Of a DNA stretch of 64,000 nt, positions 50,191-64,000 are shown in pieces. This DNA is from Clavelina lepadiformis (Eukaryota > Chordata > Ascidiacea > Aplousobranchia > Clavelinidae): NCBI RefSeq assembly GCF_947623445.1, contig NC_135242.1, positions 3,472,001 through 3,536,000 on the forward strand, written 5' to 3'. Position 1 is the first letter of the stretch. Every line of letters starts with the position of its first letter. A program made the translations under genes and the position numbers. The notes below the pieces were generated by a model. That model searched no databases, was not told the DNA's origin, and was given only the letters and a program-made list of their open reading frames with translations.

Positions 50191-52045
50191 GCAATTTTAT
50201 TTATCATGACTTATCAACAAAGGCAGTAATAGCAATGTGTAGTAATTCTTAACGCCAGATTTTTGTTTGCCATAACTTATGAAAGAAGGCTAGCAGAGTA
50301 GATCCATTTTAACTCCTTATGTAATCTTTGACTTCCTTATGAAATCTTTAGCTTGCTTTGTCAGGTGCAAATAAGTACACTATTCGGAAACATTTCAGTA
50401 ATTTATGCAAACGTATCTGTAGCAATTGGCCTCATCCTGGACAACGACTTGTATATAGGCTACTAGTTCTGCTTAAAATGGTTTTATTAGCGCTTCATGC
50501 TTGATTGTAATAAAATAAGTTACTAGGTTCGGACAGTCTTGACAGGAAATCTTAGTGTCAGTCTGTTAGTCTTAGTAGTCATCGTTTTGATCGATTACCC
50601 AAGGATAAGATTTATAAAAAAAGTTGTTTATTAGTAAACATGTGGCGGCAACCGCCACGTTTTAGACACTTTGCTTTAAGTTCTGGTCTTCCTTCTTAAT
50701 TTACATTCCATCTTTGGTTACTTTTCTTTATATACTCTTGCGTTTTTGACTTTGGACCAAAGTTTACATTAAGTTACGATTATCAGCTTGTAAGTAAAGT
50801 TTTATCGTTTTTTCATTTGTTAGCCGATATGCTTCTGTAAAGAAGCATAGTTGTGCTACTCGATCAGAACACGCAATTTTACAGCGAGTCAAACGGAACC
50901 TCATCATCTTGTTCAGAAAACTTGATCGGCCACAAGCACTACATTATTAAATGGTGTTGACAACAAATAGGCAATTTTAAACGATTTAAAATGGGTAGAT
51001 TTTTCTTAATTTAATTTGGACTGGCAACTTAATTATGCAAGTTTCTGCATATTTGTAATTTATGATTCAACTACTTTTTCTTAGTCGTTACCGGATCAAT
51101 ATTGCCATCTAACGGTCGAGTTTCTGGGGCTACAAAAAGAATTCTTTTCGGTAATTTACTAATTTCAATACGAAGTATAGCACAAACATATTACACAAAT
51201 TTTCTCGAAAACGAAAGAGATATTACACAAAATAAAAAAAACAATATCTTTTATACAATGTCCAATTCAAACTCATAAGAGTCAGTAAAATAGTTCAAAA
51301 ATTAAGGAAAAAATATCATCCCTGAATCTTTAAAAACAGCGGAAAGCCAGAAATCCGATCCATTTCTCCACCTGTTAGAACGTATTACTACTGTTAATGA
51401 AGACCAAATTTTCGGCTGCCTGATGGTGTCATTTTACGTGGTAGACTGAACTTAACAAGCGAATAACCTTAAACAAAGGTGGGCCCTATTTAGTCGTCAT
51501 TTCCCCGAGAACAATTGTTTGTTACGAGTGTGGTGCGTCAGCGGAGCGATAAATGCAAAAATTTCTCGTGATCCGGTACGTTCCAAATGTGGAATTAAAG
51601 TGACTAATCTCTTCCTACTGAGCTGAACAAAAAGCGAGATGATGCCAGGATGATATACAACAAGTATTTATTCACCTCGACAAAAATCTTTCTGCGTGAT
51701 TGTGATCCGTGACGTAACACTGCTTACACATTTGGCGCAAAAAGAAAACAGGAAACAAGCGGCCAATAAGAACAAGAAAAGTAACGAAAGATGCTACCGT
51801 AAATCACCCAATCACACGCGACGGCGTGCAGCATGCTTTGTTACATAACAAACAACTGCCAAACACTTTTAGCCTGCAGACTATGTGTCAATATGTGCCT
51901 GACAGACTTTCAATTTCGACGCGATCTGGCGTCTATCGGCGGCCGCAAGTATGGCGCTGTAATCACAGTCAGTTTTCGCAATTGCACAGCACAAGAAAAC
52001 TGCTCGAACGCGTCGCTTTTCCTCTGTGACGTCATTGTGACATCA
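50191..52045. other. Intergenic or EYA 3' region
   Basis: No coding exons recognised. It is downstream of the minus-strand EYA stop and so includes its 3' UTR. CTTTATTGAAG- and TTTATT-type sequences that could serve as minus-strand poly(A) signals are too common here to choose one. Confidence 0.4.
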
Positions 52046-55000
52046 TCAAAGGTAGTCTTGCTCGAGTGCGTGATGTAATGCCATCAAGTCGGAGTGGGAG
52101 GAGATCCTCCAGAAGGGCATGTTGTGCTGAAAGAAAAATTTGAGCTTTAACTAAGAACCTGGACAAGCAGAAGCAAATTCAAGACTTGGTTGGGAAGCTT
52201 AACCAAAATTGTTCTGATGCGATTGTTTGTCTAACGTCAAGTAAGATTTCGGGTTTGAGAAAACAGTTGTAAACGTTGAAAAGTTAAACCCAAATGCCGC
52301 ACTGGCAGGAAAGTTATCAAATGTGTCTTAAAAACATCACGACAAAAGACTTACAACTTTGGCAGCTTGTTCTTCGTCTCTGCCGTCGCCAACGGCAACG
52401 TAGGTGACGTTCCTCCCGAATCTCTGGATGATTCTTTCAAAGCAGCTTTCCTTTCCGATCTTGGTCGCGCTGTAGACGTTGTCAATACTGAAAACTTCAC
52501 CCAGACCGTACAGGAATAGCTTAGCCAGGGCCGGGACCAGTTGTGTGGTCGTCGCCAGTACGTTGACACAATTGGGCCTAAATATTTACGAAGAATTAAA
52601 AATGTTCATATTTCAATTTTGTTGTTTTCTACGTTTAATAAAACAAAATTAAAAAAAGACAAGTGGCAAGTTTGTAAAACTTCTCTTTAAACATTTATTT
52701 CTTCTCTGTGCTTTTATCGTATTTAAGCTGAAGAAAAAAGTGTTTTATATAAACTTTGGCAACAAATTACATTTAGACGAGGACCTTTATAAGCTCAATT
52801 TTGACAAATTTAAATTTTAGTACAGGGCCCAGGGCAATAGAAAAAATAGTTTAAACGTTTTAAAGCGGTAGCTTGGTGACATCCTACTGCTTAACATTTT
52901 GTGAAACATCAAAGGCAGCTTTACCGGTGTCGCATTACACAACTAGCCGGCAGCGCTCGAACAATTTACCTCTGATGTATGAGATTAAGCGACTTCATAG
53001 CAAGCGTCAGCCAATTGTCGGTGACCGACTCCAAATCCCCTCTCAGCTGGAGCCAGGCGTCCCGACCGTGGGCCGGCAGTATGGCCTGGACGTTGTTGGC
53101 GTAACGTTCGTAGATCTCCTTTATGCGTCGGTACCTGAAGGCCAGTTTTCTCATCCAGTCCACGCCGCCCCTGACCCCGGTTGCCATGCAAACGTTTCCC
53201 GGGGTTGAACGAAACCCGTCGGTTGCAAAATTGTACGTCGAGAGATCTTGGCCGTTGTCATCAGATGATACGTCATCAATATGCACTTGGTCGCACTCCT
53301 GTAAATGACGTCATTTTTACGTAACAGATTTCAACCAGATGCAGCGAGAACGGGATTTAACAAGGAAATTAAAAGCAATTTAAGGCGATATAGAGCCGAT
53401 ATGCGCTTATCCATCAGCAGATTTAAACCACCCATAAGAACCAGCAACACTTGCAACTGCTTTAAGTCCGGTGCAGAGCCAAATCACTTTAAGCCTGTAA
53501 ATGCCGGTTTTGAAGCCGCAACGGCTTCAGATTAAGATTTAAAAATACCACTCGGATATGACAGTCTATAATAGGGGGAATCTACTAAGACATGGCGAGA
53601 GACAACGAGGCAATTTTCAACTTAGGAGCAGGGATACGGGCTGAAAAATTATAACGACCTGCGTTTTTATCAGAAGAATTCGGGTAAATTCAAACCTGGT
53701 CGCAATCCTCTTACCTCCAGATCGTTGAAGAAGAGATGCGTATCAGCAAGGTTGAAGATAAGCTCCTCCATGCGAAGACCTAGCGCGCATGTCGCCGAAG
53801 CATCCTGGAAGTTAAAAACATTTTGAAAATTTGTCAGCAAACAAAATTATTCCATAACTGAGTGAAACCCGATAGTAAAATGTCCGTGGGCAATTTAAAT
53901 TATTTATACTGTACAGAAGACGATTTATTGAAAGACAGAAATAAACACAAAACGGTGACAGGTGAAAGGCTATTTCTATTGTAGCGTAAATATACTGAAA
54001 AAAAACGAACATCTAACTCTATATTTGGACAATATTTTAAACAATTTTCCCGCCATTTACAAGACAATAAGCATCGGTTGAGCATATTCTCGAGCAAGAA
54101 CGCAAAGCCACGCTTATAAGGCAAATAGGAAATGTTTTTCGTTTTTTTTTAAATGGCTGATTACTTTACGGAGGAAAACGAAATACATTAAGTTGCGGAC
54201 AACGACAGCAGCCGAACTATTAACAATAATTGACCAAACCGTTTTCGGTCATTATTTCTAATTCACAGAACGTTTTTCTTTTAGTTTTACCAATTTAAAA
54301 AAGTAGGACATAAATCCTACTGACCTTTCAGCCGTTGAGAAAACGGTCACGAAACGTTTGTAAACGGTTGATGGGAAAATAATTAGGTGAAAAAATAAAA
54401 AAGTTGAAGACAAATGTATCAATAGCACGTGTCGTTGGTCGAGTCGAAAATTTTAGATTTTTCATTTAAGTCGAGGCAGTTTGCGGAAACCTAATGTTAA
54501 GTATGAGAACTGTTGGTACAAAGTTTCAATAAGTAATTACCCCCAACCCCAAATTAAGGGCCAAGGGTCGTCACGGCTTGGCGGCAGGCCAAGATAACCC
54601 ACTAAATATCAATTCAACACCAGATACAATCGACAACTAACTAGTTTATGTCAATGGATGTAACATACAACTATTAGGAGATTATGAAAAATTGCAAATG
54701 TTAACGTTTACGTACGTGTCCTAACCATAATAAATTTTGTGATGTAACAATTACTTGTTTGTTTTGACTCACAAACGTTACAGGAAATTAACCTTTCGTG
54801 TTCACGTGATCAAGCCTTCATGGGAATTTGTTGGCGCGAGATAAGGCGTCACGCATGGGCGATTATCAAGTGGCATGAAATTCCAACGCTAACAAGGGCC
54901 GCTTACTTTTCCGTATCTCTGGGCAAAGCTTGACGTCAGCAGGGAATGGAAGATTATGATCGTCTCGTCCAAGTCCCAAACGAAGACTCTCTGCAAATAA

Positions 55001-58000
55001 AGGCATTGTTACGTCACAAAACCGCATGCTAGCACATTCAAGCTTGCAGCTACTTGCCTAAGGTTGAAACCACGATCACGTGCTTAAGCGCTACATGCTG
55101 CTGAGTGCTTTTGCTTTTTCAGCTCGCGCATGAATAAGTTTTAATCGGGTCTAATTGCTTGCTTCAAATGAACATTGTTCTGCATGAGAGCAGTGATATC
55201 TCTATCAAACTCAACCAATGCAAAAAACTTTAACTATTTGGTGACTTGTAAACAAATTGCGAATGTCCTTGTAGAAGTTCGAAAATATTCTGTCGTTTAA
55301 CGATTATTTTATTTCTTGTCGAAATCGTAATTTTTTCGTTCTTATTTCATAAAAAAATTACAATCATTATAAATTATAATATACCTTGCCCGACAATTTT
55401 GAGTAAATTTTCTCCTCAGATCAAAACCCCCTCAGCGCGACAAAAAACCTGGAGTTTGTTTATGGTAAAACCTATTTCGGATATTGTCATCAAAGATAAT
55501 CATATGGTACTTATGACGTCATAATTACCTCGAGTTGGGCGTCTGGTCCCGGGGAAGGATTCTTTCTGTTGTTTCTCGATTTTGCCTTGCCGCCCGATTT
55601 TCTACGGTCGAGATCGTCGACCGTGTATTTCATGGAATCAGGTCCGACAGTTTGTTCTGTAAAGAAGCACACTTAGACCACTGCAGGTATCGTGTTATGA
55701 AATATCGATATAATAATGCCATAGTGTGTTTGGTGTCCATGCTACCATCTTGTAGCACGATTGTATTGTTGCTATCTTGCATATTTTAAGCCCTTGTGTT
55801 TTATTGTGCTATAACTACGACGGTTAGCATCGCAACTTTCGCTCCGCACAGTTAATGGCAAAAAATAAATGATACGAAAAAATACCGATAAACGCTGTAA
55901 TCGTGCGGTTAAGCACTGGCCAAACAACTACAAAATGGAAGATAATTCTGTAATCATTCCATTTCAAGACGTCCATATCTATAAGCCTAATACGGGCATA
56001 GTAATCTCTGCCGAGTTTGCAAATGTCACCTTTCTCTTCATACAAATCGTCGTCCTGACAAGGTACTGGGCACAGTAGAGTCTGTTAAGGAGAAAAGCCA
56101 AACAGGATATGATGCGATGTCAAAAACTGTAACCGGAATTTCGTGAATTTGCATAAAACCATCCCCGAACATTTCAGGAACAATTGCGGTAAATCGCAGA
56201 AGGCGGATGTGTTCGTAAATGGCTTATAACTCAACAAACGAATTTTAACTAAAAATAAAAGGTGGATGTCTATGTCGAAACGATCATAATATGCTCCACG
56301 CATTTGAATGCCGATCGGGTTGAATACAGAAAATCAATTCCGATCAGATTATTTGCCCCAAAACCGCAGAATCACGACGCGTTTTGGAGTCAGCGGGGTA
56401 CGACCTCGAGGCTATTACCCCGTTCTTGCCGCAGCATCTAACCTACCATAGGTCACAAAAACCCACCGAAATGCGACAATGTCTGGCAACAAACCCCAAC
56501 GCACCACCAGATGTTATTTGCCGTCTACAGCCAACGTCTGTGCGTTGGCGTTGTTTTTAGTACTAACACCATATCCCTCCAACTAACACACAACATACGT
56601 AATTACAATTAAATGTGCCATGTAGGGTGTCCGCTACAGACTCTGAGAGCAAGTTAACTTTGTAAGCCTACAGCCTTAAATCCAATATATTTGCACCCAT
56701 AGCGAAAAACTCATAAATTGGTGATAATAATTGTTATTTCACCATGATCATTCCGCTTGTGAAGGTCTAGCAGTCCCAAAAAACAAAGCGTTCAAGCAAA
56801 ACTTCTCACCTGGTGGTGGTTCTTGGAGCTGATAGGTGATGGGAGACGTTATGACGGCAGCAGCAGGGTTATTATTGGGGTAGTAGCCACCCTGGTAGTA
56901 CGGCGAGTAGCCTGGTGGGTAACCGTCCTGTAATAAATAACTAGATTGTTACTGCCCGCGGTTGGTAAAACTGGGTACATTAGAAATGCAACATGCCACC
57001 TTCTGATAATAATCGGAAATTTTGACGTAACAAAAGACGCATTGTTTATATTTTTTGAAAGTTTGGCTGTTTATAATACGCAAATCACTCAAGATATATG
57101 CAAAATCACAGGATTCTTACACAACACACCTGTGTCGGTGGATTCATATTAGGACCTGCACTCAATGATGCATGACCACCGTAACCGTAACCTCCACCAG
57201 CACCTATGACGTAATAATACACATTGTCAATAATTTTGCTTGACTGCAAGATATATGACAACCAAATACCGTTTACTCTGATAACTTGATGATAATTGAT
57301 AAAACAGACAATGACACACACTTGATATTCAAATCAAACTTAAACGTACAATGTAGTACATGTAACCGAGCTGAGGCTTTATCTGACAGTTTCTGTATCA
57401 AATTCTTTTGAACGACATTCTAGTTCGTACAGTTAATTTGCTGACAAGTCTTACCAATATTTGGACGAAAACATCTAGCAACAGTTTCCATTTAAAGAAC
57501 GATACCCGGATTTAAATCAGCCAAGTCTACTGTTAAACTCTTGGTTTAAGTCTATTCAAACAAATCCTCCAGAAACTAAAAACAAAAACCCGAGGCGGCT
57601 GCTATAATAACGTCATAAAGCTTGACTATGCGGTAACTATCGTTTTAACAATCTCTGGAGAGACCCCTTTCCACGGTTCGTCGGTCATGCGTAATTTAAA
57701 GGAACCTGTTTGAAAATTTACGGCAAAATTAGTGTGGGCAATTTCGTGTGAGAAAAACAAATAAAATAGGTTTGCAGCATTTTTCGAAAACGTATGATTA
57801 GTTTATTTTAGGCTACAACGCAGGCTAAAGCAATGAACGTCATGAAATTGTTCTTATTAGTAACGTTGCTTTTGCTGGTGAGTGCTAGTTAATCAAAAGA
57901 CGTAATAAATCGCAATATGACATCACAACGGCGTTTTACGCGCGCGCACTGTCATCTTATATCCGCTTTAGGTAACAAATTTTTAAACGACTTAAATGGT

Positions 58001-61000
58001 CCAAAGTTTAGAAAGCCAAGTAAATCAGACAACGGAAAAATGCAATGAAGCGCAGCCGAACTGTGCTAAAATTACAAAACAATTGTAACCTTAAAATCTC
58101 GAGGGACGTCAAATTTGAGCACCGGTTATTTGACCATCTACGTCGGCCAAAGAAAAAGCAATTACCGAAATTCTGCAAAACACAGCAAACTATTTTTTCC
58201 AAAAGTTTTTCTTGGCCGAGACGTTTACAGTAAAAATGTTTGGCAAGAAACCCAATCTCCTGGGAACGTTGCGTTGAAATTCGAAAGGTCAGACATGTGA
58301 CCTTGACAGATATAATAAAAAAAAGCAAACTTTCTCTGCATTTTTGCGACTTTGCGACGAACCGAAAACAGCTAGAATTTGGTGGGAAAATAATTAATTT
58401 TAAAAATTGAAGTGCTGATGTGTGAAAGCCAACGAAATTTTGGGGGTCTTCAAACAACATTTTTTTAATGACCCAACCCAATCGGCCATAGTTAAACAAA
58501 AGCACATCGCACGACTGAACAGGGCCTGCGGAGCGGTATGTGAAATGGGCTACAAATTATCACAATAACTCAATAATAGGTGAAATAAACTTCTAATTCA
58601 AAGCAGAATTTAAATGACGCAGATAACAATCAACGCTTTTTACGTGCTTTCCATTGTCGAGTTATTATGGATTTGTGACGTAATAACTAGCAGCACGTCA
58701 TAATTGTGGTTCAGCACTAATCACCCATTGGGGTTGCGGCTCAAATTAAGATTAAACTACGGCTGTTAATGGAATTATCCATAATGCTTTACGTAAACAT
58801 AATTAACATTTGCATGAATCACTCGACCAAATACCTTTGTGAGGAAATAAAAGGTTAAAACTTAAACAAACCCAAAGAGCTACAGTCGTTTTTCCCAGAC
58901 GCTTAGTCGTCAGAAATCGCCAACCAGTAGAGGGGAGCTGGCACCGGTGTTGTACAATTAAAGCTTTCTATTCTATATTACTAACTATTACAAATAAACG
59001 GAATGAATAAGCACAAATTAGGTTTTTTTTTCTAAGTCAACATGGCTCCGGGATGACCTTTGCGTAATGTTTACAAATGATTTTAACTCTTTGCACTTTG
59101 CAAGTAAAATGAATCAAAGACAATAAGTCAACTCCCATCGTTTTTAAACGCAGATAAAACACTTTTGCAAATACTTTTTCGTTGATTGAGACAAACATTT
59201 GCTTTAGCAAGGGCATATTGTATATAACTATATACCTTTATATATCTATAAAAAGGATACCGTGTATTATATTGCGTTGAAAATTTGTTTGTTTCGTAAG
59301 TTTGATTTCATATCTAAAACATTTAGAGATAATTGCAAAGTTCGGTTTGTGTTTCACGAAAAATGAAACAAATATAAACTCAATTGAACCCAAAGAAATA
59401 GCCCGAGTAATGAAGGATCTACAAAAGCGGTGAAACTAACGCCTACGTACTGATAATGCTCCATCATTTATGTGAAGTTGTTGAAATCGGCACTTCGGTG
59501 ACATATGTATAGTTACGTCATATTAGCAGACATGAAAAATTGATGCAAAGTCTCATATGCGGTCGCCGATAATTTTCAAAATTTTGCAAATGTCCGACTG
59601 CACGGTATTAATGTGTCATGCTTTTGAGTATTTCAAAATATATTAAAAACCTATGAGCTGATTAAGCATATAAAGCAAACTAAAAATTAAGTTTATTGTC
59701 TTCAAAACATTTATACTTGAATACATTGTAATGTTCATAAACAGAATATGGCGACAACAGACAACAACTACGTAAGCCGCTAAATTCTTCCATCGACACG
59801 CATTAACGTGAAGCAAGCGGTATTTGACAATAATAAACTAAGTACAGTGAACACAATGCGCTTAAATATCCTGCTGAGTGAAAAGTATAATTCTCCCGTT
59901 TGCCAAGCCAAGGAAATTTATAGAATGGTCGAGGGGAAGTAATAGGTTTGACAGGATATTAATTATTATCAAGAACGGCAGAAATAAAAACGCCTTGAAA
60001 ACGCTCTACGCCTCGGAGTCTTGTGTGCTGCCACCAATGCGTATTGTGCTGGTGACGAAACCGTGTAACAGAAATCTAGACTAAATTTTCTTTCACAGGT
60101 AAAAGTCGTAATCGGTGCGGCCGGATAATGCTTTTTGTTTATTTATTAATAGTTCCGAATGTTTTGAAGGCCTGAGAAAATCTAAAGTGTTGCAAATATA
60201 ATTAATGGGCCGTGAAACTCGCTGATGGACATATCACTTTAATCAGCCTACAAAGCCCATTGACACGTCACAATGACTGACGTCGCCATCGATCATAGAA
60301 GACCGGAAGAAATTCTGGGGTAGGATGGCGGGTTAAGCCGAAGACAAAATGGCGGCAGCACGCGACAGCCGACGATGACCAGAGTCACCCCAATTAAAAG
60401 GGAAACCGTTCTTTGAAAGCCGCTAATATTTTTAACTACAATTAAGACAGTGTTAACTGCAGCAGTTAACTCCGTTGGATTAAATGGAAATTGTACGCGA
60501 GGTAATTGTCATGAAATCATTGTTGCGCTATTGTCACGTTTATCGAGCGCTAATTTTTGAAAATGGCGACCTTCATGCAAGGTTGTCATATTTCATGTAA
60601 AAATATTTTCTGTAAATTTTTTTCAATCATATTTTTTAATCGTAGTAACGTTTATAGCAATCACTCCATGTTTAACAAGAGACGCGCGTTTACTTAACAC
60701 AATGTTTTTAATTTATCAAAAAACATGCCGAACATATTTACGGACAAGGAATGATGTCACAATAAACACGACAACAGTAAGTTTTTAACAAAAGGTAAAA
60801 ACAAAGAAATATTATACAAAAGCTTTTTTATTCTTCAGCTTACGGCGACAAATGCCTCAGTGTGAAGTATTGTCCGAGTATTTTGTACGCCGGCTATTTA
60901 CTTACCGTACATATATTGTCCCCACATTGTCGGGTAAGCAGTCATCATCAAACAATTCTATTGTTGTGAAATAATTATCAGCAATGACTAAATAATTATT

Positions 61001-62990
61001 AGTTAATTCGCTACAATTATTGCTTGAATTCTGAAATTTGAAGTAGAAGTTTACAGCGAACGAACGTTCTCACACAATCCTTGTCACAAGAAACTACCAA
61101 CGATAAAACTTCACACGTTTTAAAGATTTCACTTTGTGAAAATTCTGTACTGACTCGGTCGCCCAAATACACCGACTAAACGCAAATAAAATGAAAAGGT
61201 CTGACAACTGTTTTTATTTTTGCCCCAAGCCAAGCAATCTGACACCCGGCGCTCTTTTTCGTTTGACACGCCGAACTATTTCCACAAAATTGCAGCAAAG
61301 AAAAAAGTACCTACTGCGCATTTTCACCTAAAAAGCGCCGATTTCTGTTCCCGCTTCTTCAAATGTCTTTTTCTATTGTTTTCGCGACAGCTACAAGTAG
61401 TTTGCCAATTCCCGTGAAAATTTTCCATTGTTCCTTAACAATGCTAATTGTTTTGTCAACGCAACTCACCTTGGATGGGAATTGCGTATTGCGCATGCGC
61501 GGGAAATGTTGCTTGTGTGACGTAAGAATAGGCCGCTTGCGACGTTTGTCCGCTCTCTTCAACTTTTATCGGCCTATTTCCTATAGAAAACAATAAAGCA
61601 AAATAAGCAATCAAGTTTCGAAATATATAGGGTAGTGTTACGTCACACACCAGGTATTTGTTGCGTAGGAAACCTGGCTGCGTATTGAATTTGACTTTGC
61701 ATTGTCGCGTAATCAATCGGTGGATGATTTGGCGAAACCTGTAGAAAAAAAACGCTTTTCAAAAAAGGACCGTTTCCTTCTCCTTGTCTGCCCAATGTGG
61801 AAGAATAAGTTTAAATGGCCGACCTTCTTGTAACGAGATCTTTCGCGACTGGTTTGGTTTGATGAGTCAGATTGATATCAAAAAGACAATTTGACTTTAT
61901 TACAAACTATTATTGGTGTTTAGTAAATTACTCATGGGAAGCAACTGTTTTTACACTTTCATGGCTCAAAAGTTCATTATTTCTTACCTGTTGCGGTTGG
62001 GAGGTCAATTGGTGATATTGGGGGTCTACCGGTATTGCAATTGGGGCACCAAAACCTTCAGGTAGCCTACACCAAACATGCATGAAGCTAATTAAGCACT
62101 ATTTAGTGATAAAAAACAAATGTTTCCTAAAAACCAGGTTTTGCAACTATCTCTCAACTCATTCTGTATGGTTATACACTAGGGTGCGCTAATTATAAGA
62201 ATTTAAAGAAAACTTTGCTCACAGAAACTGCGGCTGCTGATACTGAGCCGGTGCCACGGTGAAGGGTACAACAGCACCTAAAACAGAGTGTCTTTATTTT
62301 TCGAACGCCTTTTCCTAAAAAAGCAACACATAAAATCTGATGACGTCATTCTCACCTTCATCGTTTAGGTTATACCTTGATGACGATTCGGCAAACTGTT
62401 CGCTAATCTCTGAAGTCATATGCTGTGTGACGTCACGCATTGGCTGTATAACTGGTTCTGGTTCTGTGGGGTTATAAATATCGACTATTAAATAATCCAA
62501 GAAGGCTGTTTTGTGTTTGGTTGGACGAAGAAAGGTACATGTGCGGTAATTAGCCCGACGGGAAATTCGCGTTTCCCCGCAGGAAACGTTTGGCAGGTTG
62601 ATTGCGCTACACAGTACACACCGCTAATCTTGCCTCTTTCTTGCAGCGTTGTCATTACCACCGGTGAAGAAACGGGCTTTGGACTGCCATTGCTGCTCCC
62701 GCACACGACTGCGTTGGGCTTGGGGGGAAATTCTGACAAAATAACATTGACCTTTTATCGGTTTCAGGGCTAAAAAGTTTTTGTCTCAGTTTATAACATG
62801 TTTGTTGCGACACTTCTTACTTTTTCAGTCGTTCAAAAAGCACGTGATCTGTTAGTATAATATATGAATGGCTCATTTTACCTGTTTCAGTCGTTGCAGC
62901 AGTTTCGTGCGACGTTTTTGGTGAGCTTGAAGAAGAAATTGATCTCTCCTGGGCGTTTTCATGAGAATAGGCGGCCACGGCAGCATCCAT
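52046..62990 (-). CDS. EYA: Eyes absent (EYA) protein phosphatase and transcription coactivator, complete
   Basis: Fifteen phase-consistent exons: 62990-62882, 62732-62634, 62463-62356, 62277-62223, 62066-61988, 61738-61651, 61580-61470, 57203-57130, 56927-56810, 55656-55529, 54990-54907, 53804-53715, 53298-52970, 52577-52355, 52126-52046 (TGA); 591 residues, within the vertebrate range. The N-terminal half is rich in Pro, Ser, Thr, Tyr and Gln, as in EYA transactivation regions. The C-terminal EYA domain has [11 protein letters not shown] with catalytic Asp329, Asp331 and Thr333 (HAD motif I), [44 protein letters not shown] and GDGRDEEQ (Asp555, HAD motif III). EYA partners SIX and DACH in sensory-organ and muscle development and dephosphorylates tyrosine, including on H2AX. 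Intron 2 uses a GC donor. Intron 7 is 4.3 kb. Confidence 0.95.
55796..55855 (+). repeat. Dispersed ~60-bp repeat in an EYA intron
   Basis: TTTTATTGTGCTATAACTA ... AACTTTCGCTCCGCACAG matches 37324-37385 with a few differences. The family is unknown. Confidence 0.6.
62633..62634 (-). promoter_or_regulatory. GC-AG splice donor of EYA intron 2
   Basis: The exon ends GAAAGAG and the intron begins GCAAGA, matching the GC-donor consensus. It is the only junction that keeps phase 1 into exon 62463-62356, whose acceptor is ACCCCACAG. No GT donor nearby preserves the frame. Confidence 0.7.
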
Positions 62991-64000
62991 GGTTGCGGGT
63001 ACATTAATTTTTCAAATAGTCATAAGATTTTTGTGCTTTAACGGACAACTTATCACTAACTGGAGATTCGTAGCTAGTTAGTAATGCAGTTAAGAATAAG
63101 TTTGTTTAAATGAGGTTTAAGGGCTATTTTGCGGTACTGTTCTGTATTATGACATATGCTGAAGTATTTAAGGCTTGTAATGGGAACGGTTAGTACCGCG
63201 CCGTACCGGTCTATTAGTGAATGTCATACCCTAAGTAGGTTGTCTCACGCCGGCAGTTGACACAACTATTTTCGTATGATCTCTATATTGGGTGTGACGT
63301 AAGTACAAAGTATGCAAACCCACATGTTTTGAATTTTGTAGAAATTCTCTTTAGTCACTTCCTGAATAGGTATAAAATTTGAAGTAGTATATGGAAACCG
63401 CTATTATATAAATTAACGACCCGTACCGGTACAACCGAACGTATTGAGTGCGTTGAAGTCTACTCAAACTGCTAGCCGTAGACAATATTTGACCTCTTCA
63501 CATTTCCGTTGACATTTGAACTTTTATTTACGCGTACGGACACCCTTACTTCGAAAAGCTGTTTATTAATTAAACAGTTTATTGATAGAACGAGTTGGGC
63601 TTGGGGAAGCACCCGGTCTGGTTGTTTATAATTATCTTAGTACGTTAGTAATAAGATGCCAGTTTGCTGTGCATCTGTGAAATTGTAGAAGATTTTCTGA
63701 AACCAAACCTGTCGGGTGAAATTATACACGTCACAAATCCCTTCGACTACGTCATAATCAACTGCCTGCGTCAAAACAAATGATGATCTATGACTGGACG
63801 AGCTAACGGTCTATTATGACGTCGTTGCTTTTGAACTTGTTTATTTCTGTTTTGGCTGAAAATAAGTCAAATTCATGTCTTGGCTTTCTAATCACTCGTG
63901 ATCAATCTCAAAGCAGATTTTCGTGAAAGTCGACATTAACTAACCAAAAACGATTTTGAAGATTTTTTTCGGCGAATAAAACAGCACCAAACGCGGCAAA
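62991..64000. other. Upstream region of EYA
   Basis: 5' UTR and promoter territory of the minus-strand EYA gene. GTACCGG-type motifs at about 63190-63210 and 63420-63435 suggest remnants of the same MITE family as 42359. I see no other gene. Confidence 0.4.

Noticed and set aside
52985..53191. Alternative-frame ORFs over the EYA exon at 52970-53298
   Set aside because: Shadows of the conserved EYA reading frame, which has matching splice sites and phase.
58008..58505. 165-codon minus-strand ORF in the large EYA intron
   Set aside because: Phase and sequence do not fit EYA. It is Phe/Leu-rich with no domain, and the opposite strand is also open. Not supported as a gene.

Overview
The window is animal nuclear DNA. 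It is AT-rich, its genes are split by GT-AG introns, and its gene set fits a chordate or other deuterostome: an EYA phosphatase, a FACIT-type collagen, a pentraxin, an MTFR1-type fission regulator, BSDC1, a dystrotelin-like protein and low-molecular-weight tyrosine phosphatases. Compact introns, AT-richness and many short DNA transposons make an ascidian tunicate such as Ciona my best guess. That is inference; no marker here proves it. I saw no prokaryotic or viral features. I built each gene by translating exons and requiring splice phases to agree across every junction.

Layout. (1) 47-12021, minus: 5' part of a FACIT-like collagen gene (signal peptide, vWA, TSPN/laminin-G, Thr-rich linker, first Gly-X-Y exon), running off the left edge. 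(2) 14903-18790: a 3.9 kb near-perfect palindrome resembling a foldback transposon, with a minisatellite in both arms and a young hAT insertion in one. (3) 18.8-23 kb: repeats, including tRNA-derived SINE sequence. (4) 23029-26318, plus: MTFR1-like gene. (5) 26689-27177, minus: an unidentified 162-codon ORF. (6) 27474-28486, minus: complete four-exon pentraxin. (7) 31367-34860, plus: complete ACP1-type phosphatase with nested hAT elements in intron 1. (8) 36.4-37.1 kb: nested hAT pair. (9) 38942-41851, minus: second ACP1 copy, tail-to-tail with the first, with the same intron phases and a one-base frameshift in exon 4. (10) 43218-45680, minus: complete 12-exon BSDC1. (11) 46338-48056, minus: intronless dystrotelin-like gene. 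(12) 48-52 kb: SINE and MITE remnants. (13) 52046-62990, minus: complete 15-exon EYA gene.

The genes do not form a pathway or operon. They are independent housekeeping, developmental and extracellular-matrix genes. The two ACP1 genes are the only obvious local duplication. The most unusual structures are the foldback palindrome, the serially nested hAT elements with exact 8-bp target duplications, and the ACP1 inverted paralogue pair.
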